Below the pieces are notes generated by a model. That model ran no database searches. It saw nothing but the letters and a program-made list of their open reading frames with translations, and was not told where the DNA came from. 64,000 nt of DNA from Gnetum montanum. Taxonomy: Eukaryota; Streptophyta; Gnetopsida; Gnetales; Gnetaceae. This document shows positions 47,501 to 59,500 of this stretch, in pieces. Location of the stretch: the NCBI GenBank assembly GCA_015680685.1, contig MNCI01009312.1, forward strand, positions 355,977-419,976. Direction: 5' to 3'. The translations under genes were made by a program, and so were the position numbers. How positions within the stretch are numbered: the first letter of the stretch is position 1; every line of letters begins with the position of its first letter.

Positions 47501-50500
47501 TAAAGGGCACAAAAACACATTGCTTGTGTTTGGAGATGCTAATATGCACATTGAAGGTTTTGTAGATGCAAACTTTGCTGCTGATCATGATACAAGACGT
47601 TCCACTATAGGGTACACATTTATTTTTGGTGGTGCAGCAATGAGTTGGTTGTCATGTCTACAACCACTGGCAACTTTATCTATAACCGAATCAGAATATG
47701 TAGCCCTCACAAAAGCATGCAAGGAGATGTTATGGATGAAGAGATTCTTGCAATCTCTTGGATTAAAACAACAAAGGTATGTTGTGTTTTGTGACAGTTT
47801 GAGTGCAATCCATCTTGTAAAGAATTCTGCCTTTCATGCCAGGACAAAACGTATTGATATACAGTTCCACTTCATAAGAGAAATCATAGAGGACGGCTTG
47901 GTACATGTTCAAAAGGTCCATACAAAGCTTAATGTTGCTGATGCTTTAACAAAACCAGTGATAGCTGAAAAACACATTTTCTGTAGGAAGAAGCTTGGGA
48001 TAGCAGAAGCTTAATAAAAGTGCACATCTCTTGAAGGTTGGTTGGATTTGTCTTTAAGGGGGAGTTTGTTAGAAAAATGAAGACAAATACATTAGTATTA
48101 TCTGTTGTATTTCCTTTTATGTGTTTTAAAAGGATGTTGCATTTTAAATAATGATATGAAAAAAAATAAGATAAAGAGGTCAATTTGTAAAGTGATGTTT
48201 ATGTGGGGATGTGTTTTATCCCACATGTGTTAGGATTGGGATTTGGTCCTAATGTTTCCTTATAAATAGAAGGCTTGGGGTAGCCTTTATGTGTGTGTTT
48301 TTGACGTGGAAGCATTGTATTAAGGTTTTACCTTGAAGACAAGAGTCTAAGATCTAAAATCTATTGGAGTAACAAATTGGGTGCTTGGGAAAGCTATAAG
48401 GACAGCTTGTGTCCCTAAGATTTGAGCAGAATAGAAGGTAGATCAGCATTGTTGTGGAAGTAGGGTAAAAAGGGCCCTAACCACGTAAATCTCTATGTTC
48501 TTGTGCTATTTTCTTTCGTTGTTTTCATTCTGCTTTTACAGCAAACATTTGCTAGAGTTTACAGCAGTTTTTCAGTGATTTACTGCATCTATTTGATCTA
48601 CTATAGCACGATATTTTCTACCTTTAACATTTTATTCAAATCTACAATGCTCTAATAATTTCTCCAAAGCTTCTCTAGTGTATTTTCAAATCTGATCTGT
48701 TGACTATTTTATTGAAACTATTGCTTGTGATTACAACAGCTTTCAGATGCACCACAATATCCCAACACACAAGATGTAGTAGGTGCTTGCCTTTCCTCCC
48801 AGACTAGACGAAGTCTCAAATGAGCTAGTTTATTTTGTTGATCACCTCTACAAGAGGAGTGGCTACGAAAGCAATGTAACAAGTGATGGCCAGCAAAACG
48901 AAAGAAGCCAGGAGCACCTTACCTTTACGAGTGAGAAATCATGTAGTCTAGTGCTCAATCCTCAATAGCAACCTTTGAATCAAACAAATCCAAGTGGTCT
49001 CTTAGTTCCAGGAGAACATGGGGATACCCAAGTAAGACTCATGCTCTGACTCGACAAAATCCCAAGAGATTGACATACCTATAGTCTAATCTAGGTCTCT
49101 ATTTGAAAAAAATGCACCGCCGACTTCCCCTTATTAGGCTGAAGACCAATTTCCTGCGCCAGATGGGTCAGCACACGGTTAATCACCTAGGCTTGCAGCC
49201 CAACAACCCTAGTCATGATGATAGTATCATCAACATAATATTCCATGATGCATGTTGTGCCAACAATTCTAAGTCCCCACACACCTTCCACTCTTCAGTA
49301 TAATTACATGGTATTAATGACGATGATGAACAAGTAAGGAGAAAGTGGATCCCTTTGCCACAATCCCCTAGTAGGGGAAGAAAACCCCCAAAGCCAACCA
49401 CCAAGATCAAAAGAGTACATGCTAGTTTTTTGGATATTGATATAGAGATTCACAAAGTGTTGGTGAATCCCTTTCCTCAACATGACCTCCCTCAATGCCT
49501 ACCATTGAACAATGTCATAGGCTTTTGCAATCTCAAGTTTGATGCACATACCAAGGAAAGATGAACGTTTGATAGAGTGGACCACTTCATAAAGCAAGAG
49601 GATCTAATCCTAAATAAACCTTCTTTTAACGAAACGAGCCTTATGTGGGCCAACCAAAGCAAGCATTAGAGGTTGTAGACGATGCACCAAGATTGTTGTA
49701 AAAACCCTTAACAAGGTATTGCAGACCCCAATCAGCTACTAGTGAGAGGGGAGGATGGGGTTGGGGGCCTTAGTTAATAGAACAATTTGTTAACAATTAA
49801 TTTCTTTACGAACTTGTCCCCACCAGAACATAAGATTGAATGCATCCAACACATTCTACCCTAGAACATCAAAGAACTCTCGAAAGAATTTGATGGGCCA
49901 CCCATCAAGGCCCGAGACTTTAGTAGCCCTACTAGTGTTCACAACCTTGGAAACCTCTGTCATATTGATAGGGGTGATAAGAGCGGAGTTATCCACATCA
50001 CAAACAACCTTTTGGGCCAAAATGGAAAGAGGCAAGGAGTCTCCCCTAGACCAAACAGAAGCCCAAAAAGTCTGAATCTCCTGCACAATGTCCCTAGGGT
50101 CATGAAGATAGGTTGAACCTTTGAAAATGCAATGGATCTGCTTGCCTTGATAGTTAGCCTTGGCCACAGCGAAAAAGAAGAGCCTATTAAGATCTTCTTT
50201 GAGCCAGTGCACTCTTGACCACTCCCTCCAAGACTATTCCTCCTTTGCATCCAAGCTTTGGAGTTCCACCAACAATAGATGTTCCTCTTCATCCAAGTGT
50301 TCCTCATTTTCCTACCTGGATTGGACTGTAGCCAATTGTTGTTGAAGCTAGCTCCTATTCCCATGGAAAGAATACTTTTGAGCAGCCTACAAGTTTTTAA
50401 TCCATTTCTTTAGATTATGGAGGCCATGTTTGAGGAATTCCCATGGGTTGGTGTTGGCAACAAGATACCAACCCCAAATCTCTTCAAATTGGATGCAACC

Positions 50501-53500
50501 AAGCATTGGAGAGCCAGGTCCTCTCAAACCTAAAAGGAATGAGAGGAGGCATCCAAGCACAAGTAAACAAACAGACCAAGGCTCAATGGTCTAAAGCCTA
50601 CCGTTCACAACAAAGAACCAACACCTCATATCTAGAGAGCAACTCAGCATGGACCTAGCTAGGCTTTGTCGATACACGACATGACACGATCACAACCACT
50701 CTTGTTGCTTCAAGTAAATTGGCAACCCTGAAGCTCAAGATCCACTAAGTTGTACCTTTCCAAAAATTGCATGAACTCCTAGCTACCGGGGGGAAATCAA
50801 AACCAAAACCAAAACTAAAACCAAAGCCCGTCTTTTCCCACAAGGACAAGCATTGGTTGAAATCCCCAACAATAACCCAAGACTTGGAATCCAGAATGAG
50901 TCCAACAACCCTAGTGAGCTCATATAGCCTATCATCCCAAACTTGGGACCCATAAAAATTCATCACCCACAAACCCTCCACCTGAATGAACATGGCGATG
51001 CTCCAAAATGACTCATCCAACACCACAGGCAAGTTTTTGGATAACATGGCCAGTCCACCCACCCAACCACAACAATGCACAAAATGATAGTACCAGCCCT
51101 ATCAGCACAAGGTATGACAATTTGTGGAATTCAGCTTGGTTTCTTGCAGGCAAACCAACAAACACTTTTCCTCTCACACCATTTCCTTAAGGGTGTTTCT
51201 TTTGTAAGGGGTACCTTGGCCCTTGCAATTCCAAGAATGAATCTTCATGGTCTAGATACAAACCATTTCTTAAAAACCTCCTTAAGGGCCTTTTGCAACC
51301 TGAGGTCAATTTCAAACTATCTTCTTGGTTCACGGTTGTATATCATAAGGGTGGCCAATCCATTTTGGCTTATCCTCCAAAAGAAACCCTTGAGAATCTT
51401 CCACGAAGATCCACCAAACAACCGGGTCAAAATGAGGCTTTGTGAAACCCCTCACTGCAAACACCCAACTGCCCAACAGAGGCAACTCAACCTCAAGATT
51501 AGAGCATTCTTCCAAGATCAGAGTATTTGCATAGCTGGTAGGGGATAAGGGTTTCACCCCAGCCTACACAAACTCTCCACCTCACACAAACCTTGGGTAA
51601 CAATGGGCAAACCAGCCCCCACTGCGCTGCTCTCAGCCCCACTAGCTACCACCAAGTTCTCATCCGTAGCAAGAAGGGACTCATGCACTGGCTCGGTGGG
51701 AGGGGGTAACAGTGATGCCTTCCCTTTTATCCCCACCAAGAGCCAACCCCCTTCCTGTCCATTCCTCTTTGGCCCCTTTGAGGTTGCCTTGGCACACACC
51801 CTACACTCATGAGTGTAGTGGTTGGTCTTCCCACAAGTAGCACAAGCCATAGGGCACCCACAAGATTCACAAATAGGTGCCAACACCAATTGCAGAGCAT
51901 TTTCGTACTCCACATTCAAATGTTCCTCTCCTGATGGCAAGTCAAGAAATGATTCCTTCAAAAGCTTGTCAGAGGATAATGAGCCCCATACATAGAATTA
52001 GGCAAAGCCCATACGTTCCTTCATTATGGTGAATTTGTCAAACAATATGAATACCCCAAATTGTTCAACCAGAGCCTGGAGGAAACTTTCCGTCCAAAGC
52101 TCCCATGGCACCCCAGACACGCACCCATACCAGAGCCCAAGAAAACAACTTAGCTTCCTTATGAGCTCTCCAAACCACCAATAAGTCAGCACCAAACCAC
52201 ATGCACCAAAGAACCAAGGTTTGCCCAAGAGGACCCTATCACAGTCAATAGGAGACTAAAAAATGAAAAGAAAAGATTCCCAACCAGAGACCTAACTTGG
52301 ACCTGGTCAAGGCCCCACTTGGCAACCACCCACTTTCAAATAAGGTCCAAAGGTGGTCTAGACCCAGAGGACACAAAACAGCCAATGAGGCTCAATTCCA
52401 TCATGCATAGGCCCTCCATAGGCGAACCCTTAACTCGCGACCCCATAGTGGCCCCATCCGTTACAATAGCATCAACCCCCCCCCCCCCTCCAAAACACCA
52501 AGCTACCATGTTCCATCCCCACCATCCCCAGACCGTTGGTCCATCCACCAACACTCACCGCCCATGACTAACTCATCTGAGCTACACCCACCTCCCCCCA
52601 TCTACAATGCCCTCACCTGCAACCTCATCCAGGTCCTCCCAAGTACCTCCATTCTCAAGTCCACCTAGCCCACTTTGCTTTGTGCCCCCCTCATGGCTAC
52701 CTAGCCCGCTCACATGCCTAGACCAACCATTCTTGAACATGCTCCGACTCCTGATCCCACTCCCAACCCCATTGCTCTTGCTTCCACCCCCCATTCTCAC
52801 CTTTTCTTCCTAATTATCTGAACATTTTTGACTTGCATCTCACAAGTCAACCACAAATTAAACGTATGTTGAGAGTGAGAAGATGAAGGAATTTATACAC
52901 AATGCCATGTTTATATACTTCTACAGCACTTTTTAGTTTAATTCTACTTACTTGTGTTTTCTGCTCTTATTTTGTATTGTCTATAATTTGTTATCAAACA
53001 TCTCTAAAAGTTTGTATTTTGCATATTGCCCATTTTTTCCTTCCCAAACTTTTACCGAATTTTCTAATTTTTTTACTTTTTCAAATAGCCAAAAAATTTG
53101 TTTTTCCAAATTTTTAATCTTTGCAGTTAGGCCACACAGCAGTAGAGCTTTAAATTTAAAATCTAATACCTGGGATCTGATATGAAAGAGGAATGAAAAT
53201 TGCAAGTTCAACCATATCTCAAAGAAAAATAGTTACATTGATGGTACAAAGAAAACATAGCATACAGGTCATTTAATATCTTTAAAAAATGACTAGAAAT
53301 GGTACATACCAAATTTTCCCAAGTCCATTTTCCACCACGAGAAACAGGCAAAACATGGTCAATTGTCAAATCCTTATTAGAACGACAATACCTGTTATTC
53401 AAGAAGATAAATTCTAACTTTTTAATCAAACTAAGAGCACCGATAACCTTTCCAGAAAGCGATAGCCATTCTTATTTTCTTCTTCATTTTTATTAAAAGA

Positions 53501-56500
53501 AATAAAATCCAAGAAAAAAATTAGGATGGTTTGGTCTATTCACAGAAAGTTTGGCTAATTTCACAAAAAAAAATTTGTGATTGCCAAAGGTACGGGCAGC
53601 AATGCAGGTAATGAAGATGATGATATTGATACAAAATGTTGTGTTTTAATTTATACCATAATGACATTGTCATTTAACAAAAGATGCCTCATTTACACCA
53701 CTTATAGCCTTACTTAGAACTACAGTATGGATATCTAAAACTAAACATTGGTTTTATTTTTTAAGAGGTATTTTCTTAGGAATAACAGTTAGTTACATTG
53801 CAGTGAATTCATACAGTTATCTGACAAGAATTCTAAAAAAACTTATTCTTCTCCATCAATTTTGAAAATATCATAGCAACTGGTTATATCCTATAAGTCA
53901 AATCCCAATTGGTTATATTGAGATTCAAAAAAATATTAGTAAAAGATTTGGCTGAAAGTGAATTCTATCTTTTAGAAACACATGAAATAACCCAACTTCC
54001 AAATTTTGGTCGATATTTTCTTCCAGTTAATAATGCCAATCAAGAAAATGTACTTGTGTTTAATATCCCAAATAAAAGTAACTCGAGCACTTGAAAGAAA
54101 AAATAAATTTATAAACTTTAAATGTAATAACTGCTAAATTGTACCAGTAACTTTGAGAATTTTATAAGAGTTAAATAGAATTCTAAAATTATAAGTATCA
54201 AATGTTATTATTTGGTACAAGTCTAAAATTACAAGTATCAAATGTAAAAGGAGGAATCAACATATGATTTTCATTGACTTGGAAAAATCTTACAGTAGGC
54301 ATTCCTATTTGGTACATAAAGGCTATTCAAGACACTGAACTTTCCAGTGAAGGTAGAGTTATACCATGGATCTGCTCTAAGCCCTTATTTGTTGCTCATT
54401 ATTATGGCAGAACTAACTAAAGATACTTAAGATGATACCCATTAGTGTATGCTCTTTGCTGATGATATTGTTTTGGTGGATGAATCTGCGAAAGCCCTAG
54501 CTACAAAAATGGAGACTTGGAGAAATACTTTAGAATCAAAGGGGTTGAGGATCAATGAAAGTAAAACAGAACATGTGCAGTGCAGCTTTAGTGGAAAAGC
54601 AAGTAACAAGTATATGAATATTAGAATCCAAAATTAAAAAAGTTTCTCAATGTAAGCAATTTAGATATGTGGTGGGATCTCTTGTTCAAGTGGATGGAAG
54701 AAATGGTAGGAAGCTGGTGTTGTGCTTTGTGATAGAAGAATCCTTGTTAGGTTGAAGAGTAAGTTCTACAAAACTGCTATCAGACATACAATCCTTTATG
54801 GTGCAAAATGCTGACCTATCCAAAAACATTGAGCTCAACACATAAATGTGGCAGAGATGCATATACTAAGTTGGATGTTGGGTGTGACTAGGAAAGATCA
54901 AATTAATAACTCTCTTATTAGGGAAAGTTTGAGAGTAGCACCCATAGATGAGAAGATTAAGAAAAGTCATCTTAGATGGTTTAGTTATGTGCTAAAAAGA
55001 TAAAGAACTATTGTTAGAAAAGGTCACTATATGTGCTAAAAAGATTAAAGAACTATTGTTAAAAGATTAAAGATTAAAGTTAAGGCAAACCAACAAAGAG
55101 GTAGAACAAAGCATACTTGGTTTGCTTCCATAAAGAAAGGCACCCAAGAATTGGGTATTGATGCTTATTTGGCTCTTAATAGAAGTGAATTGCATAAAAC
55201 ACTCTTATAGCCAACCCCATGTAGTTGCAATAAGGCTAGGATGATGATGACAGCAACAAGAAGTATCAAATGTTACATCTTAATCATGTTCACTATATAA
55301 CTCAACCTTTAGAGACATAAATGAGACACTTGTCTTGTAAGATGCTTCCACAAATAGCAATTGTTACTTTTTTAAACTATTTGAACCTCACCATTTCTAA
55401 TCCTTCTTAGTGTTTTGGCATTGCTAAATCATTTTGGTTTCTCCCCCTTCTTCAAAGGTCTCAAGTGGCTCTCTTATCCTTCTTGGGGGTTTTGCTTGCA
55501 AAAGTGCATAAACTTCCTTTTCATGAGCATATATATCTTTCTTGCATTATTAAACATTTCGCTGTAAAAAATAGAAGGCTGATTTGCTAATGGCTTATCC
55601 TCCTGTGACTCCATTTCTGTTGGTCTCAACCTGACAAACTCTATGAAAATCTAGTAAAGCAAGAATGCAATGGCAAGGTATTCTTTCTTTCTAACTTCTT
55701 AGCACCTTTAGGCTGTGCTCCTCCAATTAAAATCCATATCCTTTTCCAATAAATCAGCAAATGGACTAATAATGACACCAAACCCTCTTATGAACCTCCT
55801 AAGAAAAACTAATTTCCAAAAGGATTGTTAACTTGTTTTTTGGAATAGTTCATTCTTTGGCTATATTAACTTTTTTATATTTATATTGCTACCCTCCCTT
55901 GTGTCAACACCAAACCAAGATTGAGTGCCTCAAAAAGAGTCATCACCTGGAGGCTTGAATTTCCATCGTGCCAAGTAGGGTCTTGGGAGGGCCAATACAT
56001 GAGCAAAAGCCTAACCTGTTTTCGAGTAGCTGCACCCAAGCTTGAACCCAAGCCTCAACTTTTATGAAGTCACAATCATAGAAATAGCATATCTTACAGC
56101 TAATAACTATTAATGTGTGTAATTCGGTAGCCGATGCAGTTGTTTGATACAAACACAGAAGCTCTGTATTTCTGCAAAGATGTCTTTATATATGTCAACC
56201 AATTATGGTCTCAAGCTAAGATGAAGAATTAGGAGGATCACTAGTATCATGTTGCTTGTAAATTTTTTGTTCAATTTGAGAAATTGGGATTAAAGGATGA
56301 TGATGATGTGCTTTATACATCAATAATCTCCTATCTAGAGCACATATAGACACAAAAGAAGTCAACTTAATCATACTCAGGAAGCTTCTTAGCATTTCTC
56401 TTGGAGTCTTACACTCCAATGTTTTATGTCACTATATACTAAGTACCATGGCATGAAAGATCATTCTTGAAAGCTATAATCTAGCTTTTGAGAGTCTCTC

Positions 56501-59500
56501 GGAAGGTTTGGGTTTGGGCCTGAGCACAGCCAATCAAAGAGAGATTAGGCTTTCGCTCGTCTACTGATGCTCCCGAGACCCTACTTGGTGGGGTAAGCAT
56601 TGAGCTTCCAAGTGATGGTCCTTTTCCTACTCAACAGAGAGTAACCTAGAACACAAGTAGCTAGTGGCTGCAGCAACTAGGAACCATATTGCTGGTATGT
56701 CAGAACGTAGCAAACATGATGCTAAAAGCAAGAAGGACAGATTTCTTACATGATCAAGTAGAAAACTTAATTTCATGCACACTTTACCCTTGTTGACAAA
56801 CCAGAAGTTAGTTAAGTAGATATTTAGTAATTATGTGTTGTCAAAGAACAATCCAACATCATATCTCCACCATCCTAAAATATAGTTTTAGTGCAAATAT
56901 GTAGAATCAACTATGAAATGTTTTACATAATTACTTAAGTTAATCAGTAGATAATTTCAGTTTAGTTAATGTTTTCATTTGCTTCTTTGCAGCAAACAAA
57001 AACATGCCTTTTGATCTACTGATTCTGAATTAAGAAATCTTATGTCTAGTTTATTTGAAAATAAAACAATTTTTTGTAAAAAAAAATTTGCCTCGATTCA
57101 AATAAAAAAACTTGTATTCTTTAAGCCTTCCATGTGCCCTTACTGTCCTCATTTGTACACACACTGTACCACATCCCCTAAGAATTCTTCACTAATAATT
57201 GTTGCATTGCCACCTTATTTAATACTGCCAATAATTGATTCTGCTTTGACAAGTGATTCTGGTATACTTACTGGCAAGTAAAAAGATCACGGCCAAATAT
57301 ATTCTTCCGATTAAAATGCACCTTTTTCCTCCTCTTCCTCATCTTGACAAGATACGAAACCTAGGGACAATAAAGACATTGACAGAGTCAGTATTAAGAA
57401 AGCAAAGTCAAAAATTAACCAGAGACATTTTTCTCTAGTTGCTTCGTTAGAAGCTTAAGAGATATAATTTAGCTACAGATTTATACCACCTTCAGAACAG
57501 CTGGAATGTAGAAAGATCCACCAACAGAAGAAACTCTTTGGTTATAGTACACTAAAGCTTCTCCCTGTCAAGGAGTAAAATAATAATATTATCAATAAGA
57601 GACACACACTTAACCACTTACTAAAAGTAGATGAATTATCTTAATTCAAAGAAAATTAGAGTTTACAGAACTGTCTTTAAAAGGTATCCCTAATGTCAGG
57701 GTTAAAAAAATCCAATGCAGATACCGAGTAATAGATTAGTCTGTAAAACAGCGACTATCAAGATTAAAGTATAAGACAAAATTATATATAAACAATAAGA
57801 TTATATTAAAATCAACACTCAAAAAACTGGATCTAACCTTTTGCAAGAATTCCAAACAGATGGCACGCTTCCAACCAACAACATGAACAGGCCTATGCAA
57901 ATCAAATACCACACCCATGAAGATTATGGTGTTAAGACTGTTAATAGTCTAAAACAATCAATAAATACACGTCACTTTTTTATCCCAGGTCAACATATTC
58001 AAGTTTACCTCAGATTTGGCAAATACGTGAGGTTAAGAAATACCAATTAGGGCAGTAACAGTTCATAAGAATTAAATATCAGTAGTAATTTCACGCTTCA
58101 AGTGTGCCTTTTTACCAGTCAAGAAGTTCTTGCACAAATTTTCATAGAAAAATTAGTTCTATGTAAACTCAAATTATCAAATGGCATGAATTTATCGTTT
58201 GATCTCCTTATACAAGATAAGTAACCAGTGGCAAACTACCTGTAAAAGACCATGCATAAGTTTTATATTAATTGAAATATGTCAACCATGCTACTCGCAT
58301 TATCAAATTGAATCTACAAGGGGTCCTAATAACAGAAAGATAGGATAGACCGTACCCTCTAAAACATGTTAGAGTATTCAAACACCTTGGCAACAGTAAT
58401 TTGACCATTCACGTAGCATTACAGTAGAAGTTAGAGCTTTTTAAAGCAAAATTTGTCAGCAATGTTAAGAAAAAACATAACTAGTTTCCTTAGGAGTGAT
58501 TAGTAGCCCCATCCCTGTTGCAATTAGTCATCTATAGTCAAATTAGACGTCTCTTTGTGCCTTCCTGCATCTAACCATTATTCATTTCTGCAGTGGCAAC
58601 CAGTATCATTTAGAACACCATTAGGAAAAGTAAAATTGAAACTTTTAGAACAAGTAAAACAATGATTTTAGTAATGATAAAATTTAAATTTGGAGTTTTA
58701 CGCATTAACCAATAAATCATATTAAGGAGTTGATTCTACCAAAAAAACAGAAAATAAGAAAGTAGTATAAAAATACTTCGTAGCATTGCCTTCTGGTTTC
58801 ATTTTATCTAAGCATTGTTTGTGAGATCAGCCATTGAGGCATTGCTCACTTGGTTAGGGCATGCAAATTGTGGTCTGCAAGTCACAGGTTCAAATCCAAG
58901 GGGTATATTGAGACGTGTGCCACCTGGGGGCACAGTAAAAATATACATTTAGAACTATGGAATCAGGTAGAGAGCCTGCAATAGCAAATCATCAGTAAGT
59001 CCTTCACCTACCTTAATGGTCAAAAATGGTCAGCCCATAATAGATGGGATGGAAAGACCAAAATGGAGATGATTGTTTAGGATATCACTATTATATGCCA
59101 CTTCAACCAAGCAAGTGGACAGCTAGTACTTAATAATATGGAGATTGTATGTTTCTAGTTTAGTTATTCCTTGGGATCAAGTTTTATTTCTGTTATGTTC
59201 AGCTTTTAAAAAACTTGCAAGCTTGTAAGTTTTCAATTCTCACTTGTAATATGATACTCGTCAGTATTTTGTTGCAGGTCCCAAAAGATGTTTGCAAAGA
59301 ACTAAAATGCTTCTTCTACGACCTGCAAAAGGCAATTAACATAATAGCAAAGAAAAACAGCCTCTAAAACTTAACACCCGTATCCAATCAGAAGGCATAA
59401 TATTAACCAAATGTCATCCCAGAATATACTTGCAAAGCCTTCGGACATGGGTTTGGTTTTCAAACCCCAGAGTCTTGCCACCAAAATCACTGAGTGTGTA

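Larger units (their letters stand above)
43407..48738 (+). mobile_element. Ty1/copia retrotransposon (Tork/TNT1-like), full length, decayed
   Basis: LTRs of 671 and 672 bp, tRNA-Met-type primer site at 44080, polypurine tract at 48056-48066, and domains in copia order gag, protease, integrase, RT, RNase H. Flanks are CGTTT and GCTTT, so a target duplication is not clear. It sits inside a LINE that itself lies in the HNH intron, in the opposite orientation to the gene. Frames are broken at a handful of places, fewer than in the gypsy elements here, so it is probably a younger insertion. Confidence 0.93.
41833..52852 (-). mobile_element. Full-length L1-like LINE, split by a copia element
   Basis: Its 3' end on minus is '...tttttcccaaaaaaaa' at 41833-41845. 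The 5' end is at 52852, and 15-bp target duplications flank it. Without the copia insertion (43407-48738) it measures about 5.7 kb, the size of a full plant L1-like LINE. Order on minus: ORF1 with a DUF4283-like region and a zinc knuckle, AP-type endonuclease, RT, thumb, C-terminal region. The reading passes from 'KVLLASFVLLAITCYIAFV' (near 48900-48845) to 'KGLGLLKFEDVLLMG' (43400-43350) across the copia. All ORFs are broken. It lies in the same orientation as the HNH gene, inside intron 5. Confidence 0.88.

Noticed and set aside
43402-48743. Clear 5-bp target duplication of the copia element
   Set aside because: The flanks CGTTT and GCTTT differ at two of five positions, so I do not claim it.
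58841-58910. Functional tRNA gene
   Set aside because: A and B boxes are present but the acceptor and anticodon stems do not pair; a SINE head fits better.
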